The notes under the pieces were generated by a model. The model was not told the DNA's origin. It searched no databases and saw only the letters and a program-made list of their open reading frames with translations. From Methanocella arvoryzae MRE50 (GTDB lineage Archaea; Halobacteriota; Methanocellia; Methanocellales; Methanocellaceae), in contig NC_009464.1 in the NCBI RefSeq assembly GCF_000063445.1, positions 2,170,001 to 2,234,000 on the forward strand: a stretch of 64,000 bases of DNA, read 5' to 3'. The position numbers and the translations under genes are program-made. Below are positions 8,128 to 17,206 of this stretch, in pieces. The stretch's first letter is position 1. Every line of letters begins with the position of its first letter.

Positions 8128-8430
8128 TCACTCCTTCTGCTCTTCCTTCGGAACAGGCTTCTGGTTCCTCTGGATGATGTGCTCGTTCTCGACGCGCTTC
8201 AGGCGCTCTTCGGTCTCGTAGATCTTGGCATAGCCCCTGGTCTCGCGCTTGCCGAACTCGGACCTCATGCGCTCGATGATGACCAGTTCCGGCTTCGAGT
8301 TCAGGTAGGCGGCGATCTTATTCTTGATCTCCTGCCTGGACGGGGTGCCCAGGTTGTGGCTTACGCTGAACTTTACCTCGCGCCTCTGCAGGAGCGGGTT
8401 GTTCTTTTCTTCCAGTACTTTTATTTCCAT
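8128..8430 (-). CDS. rps24e: Small ribosomal subunit protein eS24
   Basis: 100 aa from ATG 8430 (MEIKVLEEKNNPLLQRREV). Archaeal and eukaryotic 30S/40S protein; the motif NPLLQRREVKFSV and the end of the domain (FGKRETRGYAKIYETEE) are characteristic. The start is preceded by a GGTGAT Shine-Dalgarno-like sequence. It lies 41 bp downstream of the dephospho-CoA kinase and is followed at once by eS31. Confidence 0.96.
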   Translation of the reverse strand: MEIKVLEEKNNPLLQRREVKFSVSHNLGTPSRQEIKNKIAAYLNSKPELVIIERMRSEFGKRETRGYAKIYETEERLKRVENEHIIQRNQKPVPKEEQKE

Positions 8431-8471
8431 ACTTATCACCATTTGTTGACTGATGATCGTAAATTCTGTCT

Positions 8472-9002
8472 TTATTCGTCTACTCTCTCCATCTTGTCCA
8501 GGAGAGCTTTTGTCTCTTTCCGCTTTTCCTCGGTCACCCTGACCACGACCACGCCTTCGTTGGGCTGGCCGTAGATGACGGCAGAGCCGATCGGCGCGTA
8601 GAGGCAGGCGGGTATGACCGCCAGGTCTTCCTCTCCGTCCACGAAGATGCGGACGGGCTCTGTCGAGCTCATGTTGTCCTTGATCAGGTCCATGAGCGCC
8701 TGGGTGACGACGCCAGCGGGGTTGCTGACTCGCAGCTCTTTGAAGGTGTGGTGGGAAGTGCCCTTGCGGACCTCGTGGTCGACCGGCAGACGCATGGTCT
8801 GGTCGTCGACGAGGCACATGTCGGGCACGACACCGGCTTTGATGAGGTAGAAAGTGGTCACGTCCCCGATGGAGATGATCTTGGGGGGTTTGTCCAGTGC
8901 TTTCACTACCTTCGCCAGGCACGATTCGCCCTTGCCCGGGTACAGCGTACCGAACGGGGTCTTCAGGTCATCGCGCAGCGCCGGCGTCAACTTATAGATC
9001 AA
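8472..9002 (-). CDS. GTP-dependent dephospho-CoA kinase (DUF359)
   Basis: 176 aa. The start is a TTG at 9002, one base after the spt4 stop, with AGGTG about seven bases upstream. Archaea lack bacterial CoaE. The DUF359 family was shown in Thermococcus to phosphorylate dephospho-CoA with GTP, the last step of CoA synthesis. The family pattern is visible: IISIGDVTTFYLIKAG, then PDMCLVDDQTMR, then VSNPAGVVTQALMD and VIYGQPNEGVVVVRV. It sits in the archaeal spt4-eS24-eS31 cluster. Earlier CoA steps (CoaBC, pantoate kinase) are encoded at 10283-12381. Confidence 0.9.
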   Translation of the reverse strand: MIYKLTPALRDDLKTPFGTLYPGKGESCLAKVVKALDKPPKIISIGDVTTFYLIKAGVVPDMCLVDDQTMRLPVDHEVRKGTSHHTFKELRVSNPAGVVTQALMDLIKDNMSSTEPVRIFVDGEEDLAVIPACLYAPIGSAVIYGQPNEGVVVVRVTEEKRKETKALLDKMERVDE

Positions 9003-9003
9003 C

Positions 9004-9231
9004 TTAGCGCACCTTCAAGGCAAACTTGCCGGGCCGCTTGACATTCATCAGCTTCGCGATCTCGGACCTCGCCGGATCGATGATGACCACGTAGCCGCTC
9101 CAGTCCTCGCTCAGTGCGCCGGACTGGCAGACGGGGCAAACGTCGCCTTCGAGTAGATTGTGACACTGCCTGCAAGCCTTCAGGTTACTGCCGGCCTTGC
9201 GGGATTTAGCGTCTGCTTTAGTCTTAGCCAT
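9004..9231 (-). CDS. spt4: Transcription elongation factor Spt4 (RNA polymerase subunit E'')
   Basis: 75 aa from ATG 9231 (MAKTKADAKSRKAG); upstream extension of the frame is less likely. Spt4 pairs with Spt5 to make the archaeal elongation complex processive. One zinc-binding site is formed by CRQCHNLLEGDVCPVC, and the C-terminal half (SGYVVIIDPARSEIAKLM) is the Spt5-contacting part. It heads the operon. In many archaea rpo7 (rpoE') precedes it, but here no rpo7 is adjacent. Confidence 0.94.
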   Translation of the reverse strand: MAKTKADAKSRKAGSNLKACRQCHNLLEGDVCPVCQSGALSEDWSGYVVIIDPARSEIAKLMNVKRPGKFALKVR

Positions 9232-9428
9232 GTAAATTATCTCCAGACATAGATAGATACTTTCGAGTAGACATCTCGTCATAGTAACTTTGAGTATATA
9301 AAAGTAGTGGGGATTATGCGCCTTTGGCGCTGATAGTTTAAGGCTGGGGATATCCCCTTCAGCGCACTTTGCCAGTCTATTACCACTCTCAATAACAGCT
9401 ATATCTACCCTCGTATTAACTATGGCAC

Positions 9429-9917
9429 ATGAAACCCGCCCTCTTAGTCATCGACGTCCAGAAGGAGTTCTTCAAGAACCCGGTCACTGCTCAGTCTCTC
9501 AACGACGCCATCGAGTATATCAATGCAGCCATAGAACTTTTCAGAGAGAAAAATCTGCCCATCATCTGCGTCCAGGACATCGAAGGCGACAGAGTTCCCG
9601 GTAACGATGCCTTTGACTTACCCGAAAGCCTGGATATTCTCGACTCGGACATCCACATCCACAAGACCTACAGTAACTCGTTCACCAAAACCCCTCTTCT
9701 CGAAACCCTGCGCAAGCTCGGCGTCGACACCGTCATCCTCACCGGGTACTGCGCCGAGTACTGTGTATTATCGACGTGCCGGGGCGCCCGGGACGTCGAC
9801 CTGACGCCGATATTACTACGTAACGCCCTGGCCAGCGGCAAGCCGGAGAACATCAAATTCGTGGAGAGCATAAACGATGTCATCTCCTACGGGGCGTTGA
9901 AAAAGGTGCTGGAATAG
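9429..9917 (+). CDS. Isochorismatase-family cysteine hydrolase
   Basis: 162 aa from ATG 9429. The catalytic triad of the isochorismatase/nicotinamidase family is visible: Asp9 in LLVIDVQKEFF, Lys79 in IHKTYSNSF, and Cys112 in GYCAEYCVLST. The substrate cannot be assigned; nicotinamidases carry extra metal-binding His residues that are not obvious here. A TATA-like TATATC near 9401 places transcription close to the ATG, so the mRNA is probably nearly leaderless. The gene stands alone, between the divergent spt4 operon and a repeat element. Confidence 0.88.
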   Translation: MKPALLVIDVQKEFFKNPVTAQSLNDAIEYINAAIELFREKNLPIICVQDIEGDRVPGNDAFDLPESLDILDSDIHIHKTYSNSFTKTPLLETLRKLGVDTVILTGYCAEYCVLSTCRGARDVDLTPILLRNALASGKPENIKFVESINDVISYGALKKVLE

Positions 9918-9946
9918 AGTATTTATATCAGGAGTGAATCGGCAAC

Positions 9947-10179
9947 ACGAACGCTACGCTGTGCTAAACCACACAGATTCCGCAGATTGAAACAGAATCC
10001 ACAGATGATTACTGGATTGCACAGATGAAATCGATACCACAGATTCATTGATCGATCAACAGGTATGAATGTGAAGTCGATAACGTTTCACTGTCCATCA
10101 TCTGTGCTATCGGTCGGAATCTGTGGATTCTGTCGGAATCTGCGGAATCTGTGAGGGTCTGGCACAGCGCAGCGTTCGT
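9947..10179. repeat. Intergenic inverted-repeat element, CACAGATT family, copy 3
   Basis: The ends ACGAACGCTACGCTGTGC (9947-9964) and GCACAGCGCAGCGTTCGT (10162-10179) differ by one base as inverted repeats. Left-arm units are CACAGATTC, CGCAGATTG and CACAGATGA; the right arm has the complements (GGAATCTGTGGATTCTGT and similar). There is no open frame of interest. It lies between the hydrolase and coaBC, both on the plus strand. Confidence 0.85.
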
Positions 10180-10282
10180 CTTCGCTCCCGGGCTCACTGC
10201 AATGGCCGGGTGTAAGGGTATGTTTTGATCGACATCGCTTTCTTGACGCTAACATTTAAAAAGGAATTATGCCCATTATCCA

Positions 10283-11515
10283 ATGGTTAAAGCCATGACT
10301 CTCGATGTCTCTCACCCCACGCTTGATCTGACCGGCACTGTCAGCGATTCTCTGAAAGGCAAGAAGATCGTGTTAGCGGTGACGGGCAGCATTGCGGCCG
10401 TCGAAACGGTCAGGCTGGCGAGAGAACTCATTCGTAGGGGAGCCGTCGTCCAGGCAGTGATGAGTCAGGCGGCGCAGACGATCATTCACCCGTATGCGCT
10501 CCAGTATGCGACTGGCAGGGCGGTCATCACTGAGATTACCGGGGACGTGGAGCACGTCGCCCTGTGCGGCGAGCGCAAGGAGGCTTACGATTTACTGCTT
10601 ATTGCCCCGTGCACGGCGAACACCATCGGCAAGATCGCCTCCGGGGTCGATGATACTCCGGTCACGACGTTCGCCACCACGGCCATCGGGTCGAAGATTC
10701 CGGTGCTGATCGTGCCGGCCATGCATGGCTCCATGTATGATCACCTGATCGTCAGGCAGAACATCAGGAAGCTGGAAGACATGGGTATCAAATTCCTGAT
10801 GCCGAAGCGGGAGGAGCACATCGCCAAGATTCCGGACAACGCCGAGGTCGTGCTCAATGTCGAGCGGGTGCTCTCCAGGTCTCCGCTCCGGGGCAAGAGG
10901 GTGCTGATCACCAGCGGCCCCAACTTCGAGGAGATCGACCCGATCCGGGTGCTGACGAGCCGGAGCACCGGGAGGATGGGCGTCGAGCTGGCGCTGGAAG
11001 CGTTCCGGCAGGGGGCGGAGGTCACGGTGGTCCACAAGGACAGTATTGGCGTGCCTGGCATCCGGGACGTGTTTGCGGAGAGTGCCGGGGACATGATGGC
11101 AGCCGTCCTCGGCGAGCTTAAGAAGGGCTACGACATTTACGTCAGCGCTGCTGCCATCTCCGATTTCACCGTGGAGAAGGCGCCTGATAAGATCAGCTCT
11201 GCGGGCTCGCTCACGATCACGCTGCAGCCTACCCCGAAGATCCTTGACAGGGTGAGGCACGATTATCCGGGCCTGTTCATCGTGGCCTTCAAGGCCGACA
11301 CGGTTGATGAGAATGAGCTGGTGAGTCGGGCTGAGCGCCGGCTGGAGGAGTCGGGGGCCAACCTGATCGTGGCCAACCGGTTCGGCGGTGTCCGGGACTC
11401 CTCGGTCAACGACGTGTTCATCATCCGGTACGAAGTCCCGACGGCGAGGGTTACAGGGAAGAAGAGCGTGATCGCCGGAGCGATCCTGAAGGCAGTTTCG
11501 GAGTATTTCAAATGA
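10283..11515 (+). CDS. coaBC: Bifunctional CoaBC: phosphopantothenate-cysteine ligase / phosphopantothenoylcysteine decarboxylase
   Basis: 410 aa. The N-terminal flavoprotein decarboxylase (CoaC, residues about 28-200) begins with IVLAVTGSIAAVETVRLARE. It contains the FMN/Cys region LIAPCTANTIGKIASGVDD and PAMHGSMYDH. The C-terminal ligase (CoaB, residues about 205-405) starts with RVLITSGPNFEEIDPIRVLTSRSTGRMG and carries YVSAAAISDF and FKADTV. The flavin cofactor comes from the RibB/RibK pathway. A TATA-like TTTAAAAA near 10254 suggests a short leader before ATG 10283. The stop overlaps the pantoate kinase start by four bases. Confidence 0.95.
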   Translation: MVKAMTLDVSHPTLDLTGTVSDSLKGKKIVLAVTGSIAAVETVRLARELIRRGAVVQAVMSQAAQTIIHPYALQYATGRAVITEITGDVEHVALCGERKEAYDLLLIAPCTANTIGKIASGVDDTPVTTFATTAIGSKIPVLIVPAMHGSMYDHLIVRQNIRKLEDMGIKFLMPKREEHIAKIPDNAEVVLNVERVLSRSPLRGKRVLITSGPNFEEIDPIRVLTSRSTGRMGVELALEAFRQGAEVTVVHKDSIGVPGIRDVFAESAGDMMAAVLGELKKGYDIYVSAAAISDFTVEKAPDKISSAGSLTITLQPTPKILDRVRHDYPGLFIVAFKADTVDENELVSRAERRLEESGANLIVANRFGGVRDSSVNDVFIIRYEVPTARVTGKKSVIAGAILKAVSEYFK

Positions 11516-12381
11516 AGGCGAGGGCGTTCGCGCCGGGGCACGTTACCGGCTTCTTCGTGGCCAGAGAGCACGAGGACCCTTTGAAAACCGGCTCATGCGG
11601 AGCGGGGCTGTCCCTCGATGACGGCGTCTACACTGAGGTCACCCTGCTTCCCGACGGCGAGACGAGGGTCCTCCTGAATGGCGTGGAGAGCGAGGCGACG
11701 ACCACCCGAACCCTTATTGATCTGCTCACCGATCAGCCTGTACTGGTCAATAGCCGCCTCTCGGTGCCGATCGGCGGCGGCCTTGGCGCCAGCGCTGCCG
11801 GGGCGATGAGCACGGCGCTGGCCCTGAACCAGCTGCTGGGGCTGGAGAGGACGTTTAACGAGCTGTGCTATGCCGCCCATCTGGCCGAAGTCGCCAGCGG
11901 TACAGGCCTCGGGGACGTTTCAGGCATGAGCAACGGCGGCGTCGAGATCAGGCTGCAGCCCGGCACTCCCTTTGCCCTCGACCGCATCCCGACGGCCCCT
12001 GACTACATCTATTACGTCCACTTCGGCCCTATTTCCACCAAAGGCGTGCTATCGGATGAGCAGGAGAAGAAGCTGATCAGCCTTGCCGGAGAGCGGTGCC
12101 TGAAAGCTCTGCTGAAGAAGCCCACGTTCGAAGAGTTCATGCGCCTGTCCAGGAAGTTCGCGGTCGACACGGGCCTGATCAGCCGCCGGGCGCTGGACGC
12201 GGTCGAGACTGCCGAGGCTGCCGGAGGCCTCGCTTCGATGGCCATGCTGGGCGACACGGTCTTTTCTACTACGGCAGACGGCCTCAGCGAATTCGGAGCC
12301 GTCAGGCGGTCCAGGATTAACCTGACCGGGCCTGTGCTCGTCGGCGATGCCTGCCAGAGGGACTTTTTTAACATGAGTTAA
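11512..12381 (+). CDS. Pantoate kinase (archaeal GHMP-family PoK)
   Basis: 289 aa. In archaea, pantoate is phosphorylated first by PoK and then joined to beta-alanine, unlike the bacterial order. GHMP features seen are the N-terminal AFAPGHVTGFF, the phosphate-binding loop PIGGGLGASAAGAMSTALAL near residue 83, and GTGLGDVSGMSNGGVEIR. Its ATG overlaps the coaBC stop (ATGA), so the two are probably translationally coupled. Phosphopantothenate synthetase is not in the window. Confidence 0.9.
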   Translation: MKARAFAPGHVTGFFVAREHEDPLKTGSCGAGLSLDDGVYTEVTLLPDGETRVLLNGVESEATTTRTLIDLLTDQPVLVNSRLSVPIGGGLGASAAGAMSTALALNQLLGLERTFNELCYAAHLAEVASGTGLGDVSGMSNGGVEIRLQPGTPFALDRIPTAPDYIYYVHFGPISTKGVLSDEQEKKLISLAGERCLKALLKKPTFEEFMRLSRKFAVDTGLISRRALDAVETAEAAGGLASMAMLGDTVFSTTADGLSEFGAVRRSRINLTGPVLVGDACQRDFFNMS

Positions 12382-12504
12382 GGCTGCTGCCTTAATCTTT
12401 GATATATAGTGCCCAAAATAACCATAGTAAGGCTTTTCCAGCCAAATATTATAATATAATTGCGATAATATTTAACCTGTCGTCCACCCATCTACTTTTT
12501 AGTT

Positions 12505-12526
12505 TACGATAATGGCAGCTATCGTA
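12505..12526. promoter_or_regulatory. Inverted repeat upstream of the catalase gene
   Basis: TACGATA (12505-12511) and TATCGTA (12520-12526) form a perfect 7-bp dyad with an 8-base spacer. It is about 60 bp upstream of katE and downstream of an AT-rich promoter-like stretch (12448-12471). It is a candidate repressor site or 5'-UTR hairpin. The katE start itself has a strong GGAGGT Shine-Dalgarno. Confidence 0.4.
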
Positions 12527-12587
12527 TGCTGACGCCAGCCGGCATCTAGTCTCTTTACTGCGATGGCCATTATGCGGAGGTTACTAC

Positions 12588-14735
12588 ATGAGCGAGCAGC
12601 TTAAAAAAGCCACACACATAGACGTCGACGAGAAGAGCAAGCTAAAGGATCTTGAGGAGTTCAGGGAGTACCCGGAGGGCCAGTTTCTGACTACTGACCA
12701 GGGCGTCAGAGTAAGCGAAACGGACATGTCCCTGAAGGCAGGTGAACGGGGGCCGACTCTGCTGGAGGATTTTCATTTCAGGGAGAAGCTCACCCATTTC
12801 GATCACGAGCGCATTCCAGAGCGTATTGTCCATGCCAGAGGTACGGGCGCTCACGGGTATTTCGAGTGCTACGAGTCGATGGCGGAGTACACGATGGCAT
12901 CATTTTTGCAGGAAGCCGGTAAGAAGACTCCGGTTTTTGTCCGGTTTTCGACGGTTGTGGGGTTCAGGGGCTCGGCCGATACGGTGAGGGATGCCCGGGG
13001 CTTCGCCACCAAGTTCTATACCGAGGACGGCAACTACGACCTCGTTGGCAATAACATTCCCGTGTTCTTCATCCAGGACGCGATTAAGTTCCCCGACCTG
13101 GTCCACTCGATCAAGCCCGAGCCTGACGACGAGATGCCCCAGGCTTCCGCCGCTCACGATACCTTCTGGGACTTCGTGGCCAGCCATCCCGAGAACGCCC
13201 ACATGATCATGTGGGTCCTTTCGGACAGAGGCATCCCGAGAAGCTACCGGATGATGCAGGGGTTCGGAGTCAACACGTTCAGGTTCGTCAACAAGCAGGG
13301 AAAAGGACGGTTTGTCAAGTTCCACTGGATACCGAAGCTGGGCGTTCACTCTCTAGTGTGGGACGAGGCTCAGAAGATAGCGGGGAAGGACCCGGACTAC
13401 CACCGGCGGGACCTCTACGAGGCGATCGAAGAAGGCCATTACCCGGAGTATGAGCTCGGGGTGCAGATCATCGAGGAGGAGGACGAGCACAAGTTCGACT
13501 TCGATCTGCTGGACGCCACAAAGATTGTGCCGGAGGAGCAGGTGCCTCTGAAGATCATCGGCAAACTGACCCTGACATCAAAGCCCGATAACTTCTTCGC
13601 CGAGGTGGAGCAGGTGGCCTTCTGCCCCGCCAACGTGGTGCCGGGCATCGACTTCACCAACGATCCGCTATTGCAGGGACGGCTGTTCTCGTACCTGGAC
13701 ACCCAGCTGATCCGCCTTGGCGGTCCGAACTTTCACGAGATACCCATCAACAGGCCACTCGCCCCTTACCATAACAACCAGCGGGACGGCTACCACCGGA
13801 TGACGATCAACAAGGGCAAGTCGGCCTACTTCCCTAACACCGTGGGCAACGGGGACCCCCGGCCGGCATCCCGTGAGGAGCACGGCTACGTCCACTATAC
13901 CGAGAAGGTGGAGGGTAAGAAAATCCGGGCGAGGAGCGACAGCTTCAAGGACTTCTTCAGCCAGGCCACCCTGTTCTGGAACAGCATGACGGAGCCCGAG
14001 AAGGAGCATATCGTCAAGGCGTTCCACTTCGAGGTGGGCAAGGTGAAGAGCCTGGAGATCCGGCAGCGGATCGCCGACATGTTCGCTAACGTGGACCCGG
14101 AGCTCGGGCGGATGATCGCGGAAGGCGTGAGCGTGAAGGTGCCGGAGGCGAAAGCCCCGCAGAAGAAGAGCAGGCTGGATAAGTCTCCGGCGTTAAGCCA
14201 GGCGAATAAGGTTCCTGACACGATCGAGAGCCGGAAGGTCGCCATCCTCGCCGCCAACGGCGTTAACGCTTCCCATGTAGAGCAGCTCCTGAAGCTGCTG
14301 AAAGAAAAAGGCGCCAGCGCTAAAGTCGTCTCCATGACCCAGGGCACGCTCAGAGGATCCGGGGGTGGGGAGGTGATGGTGGACAAGAGCTACGAGACGA
14401 CCGCCTCGGTCTTGTTCGACGCCGTCTTCGTGCCCGGAGGCAGGGAAAGCGTGGAGGCGCTGAAGAGCCAGGGCAGTGCCGTTCACTTCATCAACGAGGC
14501 GTTCAGGCACTGCAAGCCGATCGCGGCCACGGGAGAAGGCGTGGAGCTGTTGAAAGCTTCCAGCATCAAAGGCGTAAAACTCTCAGGTGAGGGCGAGAAA
14601 GGGCTGGTTTCTGACAGGGGCGTCGTCACAGCCGCAGAGACAGGGGACTTCGGCCAGTTCTTCGAGGCTTTCCGCAAGGCGATCGCCCAGCATCGCCACT
14701 GGGATCGGGAAAAGAAGGAGATGGTGCCGGCGTAG
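12588..14735 (+). CDS. katE: Large-subunit heme catalase (HPII/KatE type)
   Basis: 715 aa, the size of large-subunit monofunctional catalases. It breaks H2O2 into water and oxygen. The distal His82 lies in [15 protein letters not shown] and the distal Asn in [19 protein letters not shown]. The proximal heme-ligand Tyr lies in [19 protein letters not shown]. From about residue 555 there is a flavodoxin/DJ-1-like C-terminal domain ([22 protein letters not shown], then FVPGGRES), typical of HPII. The gene has its own promoter region and a strong Shine-Dalgarno. Catalase is uncommon in methanogens. Rice Cluster I methanogens are known for oxygen-defence genes, and lateral gain from bacteria is plausible but not tested here. 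Confidence 0.96.
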   Translation: MSEQLKKATHIDVDEKSKLKDLEEFREYPEGQFLTTDQGVRVSETDMSLKAGERGPTLLEDFHFREKLTHFDHERIPERIVHARGTGAHGYFECYESMAEYTMASFLQEAGKKTPVFVRFSTVVGFRGSADTVRDARGFATKFYTEDGNYDLVGNNIPVFFIQDAIKFPDLVHSIKPEPDDEMPQASAAHDTFWDFVASHPENAHMIMWVLSDRGIPRSYRMMQGFGVNTFRFVNKQGKGRFVKFHWIPKLGVHSLVWDEAQKIAGKDPDYHRRDLYEAIEEGHYPEYELGVQIIEEEDEHKFDFDLLDATKIVPEEQVPLKIIGKLTLTSKPDNFFAEVEQVAFCPANVVPGIDFTNDPLLQGRLFSYLDTQLIRLGGPNFHEIPINRPLAPYHNNQRDGYHRMTINKGKSAYFPNTVGNGDPRPASREEHGYVHYTEKVEGKKIRARSDSFKDFFSQATLFWNSMTEPEKEHIVKAFHFEVGKVKSLEIRQRIADMFANVDPELGRMIAEGVSVKVPEAKAPQKKSRLDKSPALSQANKVPDTIESRKVAILAANGVNASHVEQLLKLLKEKGASAKVVSMTQGTLRGSGGGEVMVDKSYETTASVLFDAVFVPGGRESVEALKSQGSAVHFINEAFRHCKPIAATGEGVELLKASSIKGVKLSGEGEKGLVSDRGVVTAAETGDFGQFFEAFRKAIAQHRHWDREKKEMVPA

Positions 14736-14806
14736 ATCGGCGCCCCTTCTCAATTTTATTACCGGGGCCGGGTTTTTAACTTTCCAGTCGCACTTTGGAG
14801 CCAGTT

Positions 14807-16978
14807 TCAGTAGTGCACCACGACGTCCAGGTCTGTCTCGCCGGGGACGTTGACCATTGTGTCGGTGCCGATGCGTTTGAATTCGAGGCTGACCGGGATG
14901 CCGCCGACGGTCAGGTCCTTGATTTTCAGGGCTTCCACCCACGCGGGCAGGGTGGGCTTGATCAGGGTCAGCCTCTGGTCTAGTGCATTAGGGATGAAGC
15001 CCAGGGCTGCTGACAGCATGTAAGGTATAGTTCCTGCGGACCAGGCCTGGGGGCTGCAGGCTACCGGGTATCGGGTGGGCACGCTGTAGTGCTCCCGGTC
15101 GTAGCCTCCGAACAGTTCGGGCAGCCGGTACCGGGGGTACTGGCTGGCCGCCTCGTACATGCAGGTCAGCAGCCTGTTAGCTTCTTCCTTGAACCCGTAC
15201 CTGCACAGGCCCAGCGCTATGATCGAGTTGTCGAAAGGCCAGACGGTGCCTGTGTGGTAGCCCAGCGGGCTATACCTCTTCTCCCGGGACGACAGGGTTC
15301 TTATGCCCCAGCCGGTGAACATGTCCGGCTCGAACATGCGCTTCACCATGTCTTCTGCCCGGCTGCTGTCCACGATGCCTGTCCAGAGGCACTGGAGGGG
15401 GTTGGAGGAGATCACGTCGCAAAGGCCGTCCTTATCGATCGCCTGTGCGTAGAATCCTTTTTCGCTCATCCAGAAGTGCTGGTTGAACTTTCGCTTGATT
15501 TCGTGGGCGTCGTGGATGAGTCGCCTGGCGATCTCCCTCTCGCCCAGCCGTTCGAACAGGATCGCCATGTAGACTTTGGCCATGTAGAAATAACCCTGTA
15601 CTTCTGAGAGCGCGACCGGGGGCCTGGCGAGGGTGCCATCGGATCTGCTGATAGCTTCTTTGGAGTCCTTCCACCCGTGGTTGGAGAGGCCTTTCGGGGA
15701 GCGGGGGATGTATGATGCGAAGCCCATGTCTCCGGGATCCGCGTAGTTGTCCATCCATTCCATGGCTGCAGTCACGTGCTCGAAAAGCTCGTGGAACAGG
15801 CCGGCTTCTCCCGTCCAGCCGATGTATTCGGCGAGCAGGATGAGGAAGAGAGGGGTGGAGTCCACGCTTCCGTAGTATGGGATCATGGGGATCTCGTTCA
15901 GGTTCGCTTTTTCTCCCACTCTCAGCTCGTGCAGGATCTTGCCCGGCTCTGCGTCTTTCCAGTCGTCGTAAGTCCTGGACTGGTACCGGGCGAGGAGGCG
16001 TAAGGTGCTTTTAGCCTTGCTGAATTCGTAGGGCATGGACTGGATAGCGGAGATAATGCTGTCCCTGCCGAACAGGGCATCGTACCACGGGACGCCGGCT
16101 GAGTGGAAGATGTGCCCGTGGCTGCTCATGTTGAGGAGCCTGAGGTCTGCCAGCGATCGGAGAAAAATACGGTTGAAGATGAGGTTGTCGGTGCCGAACT
16201 TGCCGCAGCATTCCATCGTATACGCGTAGGATGCCCGGATTCTCTCCAGGCGCTCCTCGATGGTCAGGCCGCTCATAGGACTGAGATGGCTTTCCTTCGG
16301 CGTTCCTTCCTCCTTCTCCTCCACATGGATATGCAGTTCCAGCTTGTAAGTCCGGGATGGCTGGAGCTGAAGTTGATACGTGCAGTTATGCCCGTCTGTA
16401 CATCTGGGGGCCGGGTCGAATTGTATCGTGGTAGTGCGGGTCCTGCCATCCTTCCCGTGATATGTAAATACGAGAGTGTTCCCGTTAAAGGCCGGCTTTT
16501 CCAGCCGGCCGCTCTGCTTTCCGGTTATGCCTCTGATCGTGAATATGTCGTTGAAGTCCGCCTCGAATTTCAGGGTCAGGCTGGCATGGACGACGAACTG
16601 GTTGTGGTTGGTGATAGAGATGGTCTCCCTGACCATGCCGGGGATGATGCGATCCCTGAGCACGGTTATCGTGTTCTTCTTCACTGGCCTGCCCCGGTCG
16701 TCGGTAAACGCCCTGTTCGTCATTACGACGGTAGACCCGTAGTCCCTCTCGTCGCTGGAGAGGATGTCCAGTAGAAGCCTGTCGTTGAGGCGGCTGGTGT
16801 ACCCGCTGAGAAATCTGCAGTCCCTGTGGTATAGCCCGTATCCATGTTCCTCTCCCTCAGGTATGTTGCCGTTCTTCTCGGTCACCAGGGTGATGTTGCC
16901 CTCTCTTATTACGAGGGCGTCGGTGATGTCATCCGTTACGGCATGCGATTCTTCGTACTCCAGGGCGGCCTCACGCAT
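14807..16978 (-). CDS. Glycogen-debranching-type amylo-alpha-1,6-glucosidase family protein
   Basis: 723 aa. The N-terminal beta-sandwich domain (about residues 15-225) carries EHGYGLYHRDCRFLSGY, the signature of the GDE N-terminal family. The C-terminal (alpha/alpha)6 barrel (about residues 260-710) has SAGVPWYDALFGRDSIISA, HGWKDSKEAISRSDG, GYHTGTVWPFDNSIIALGL and SPQAWSAGTIPYML. These are catalytic-domain landmarks of this glycoside hydrolase group. The likely substrate is glycogen or another alpha-glucan, inside the cell because there is no signal peptide. It is divergent from the P-type ATPase. An AT-rich promoter lies about 15-30 bp upstream of ATG 16978. Confidence 0.88.
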   Translation of the reverse strand: MREAALEYEESHAVTDDITDALVIREGNITLVTEKNGNIPEGEEHGYGLYHRDCRFLSGYTSRLNDRLLLDILSSDERDYGSTVVMTNRAFTDDRGRPVKKNTITVLRDRIIPGMVRETISITNHNQFVVHASLTLKFEADFNDIFTIRGITGKQSGRLEKPAFNGNTLVFTYHGKDGRTRTTTIQFDPAPRCTDGHNCTYQLQLQPSRTYKLELHIHVEEKEEGTPKESHLSPMSGLTIEERLERIRASYAYTMECCGKFGTDNLIFNRIFLRSLADLRLLNMSSHGHIFHSAGVPWYDALFGRDSIISAIQSMPYEFSKAKSTLRLLARYQSRTYDDWKDAEPGKILHELRVGEKANLNEIPMIPYYGSVDSTPLFLILLAEYIGWTGEAGLFHELFEHVTAAMEWMDNYADPGDMGFASYIPRSPKGLSNHGWKDSKEAISRSDGTLARPPVALSEVQGYFYMAKVYMAILFERLGEREIARRLIHDAHEIKRKFNQHFWMSEKGFYAQAIDKDGLCDVISSNPLQCLWTGIVDSSRAEDMVKRMFEPDMFTGWGIRTLSSREKRYSPLGYHTGTVWPFDNSIIALGLCRYGFKEEANRLLTCMYEAASQYPRYRLPELFGGYDREHYSVPTRYPVACSPQAWSAGTIPYMLSAALGFIPNALDQRLTLIKPTLPAWVEALKIKDLTVGGIPVSLEFKRIGTDTMVNVPGETDLDVVVHY

Positions 16979-17206
16979 CAGACAAACCTTGAATTTTTAT
17001 GGTTATATGACTTGGCCGGCGCGTCCCCGGACTGTTTCGATCCAGCTGTGGCAGCAGGATGCCGCTTCCCTGTCCAGCGGCAGCAGTAACGTTCTCCCCC
17101 TTGTTCTTCGTTCTCTTCGCGGCCTATTATGTCTATATGACAATAATTCCATAATGCACTACCATTTTTATATACGCATTGCAATAATATTGTAGAGGTT
17201 TTTCCT

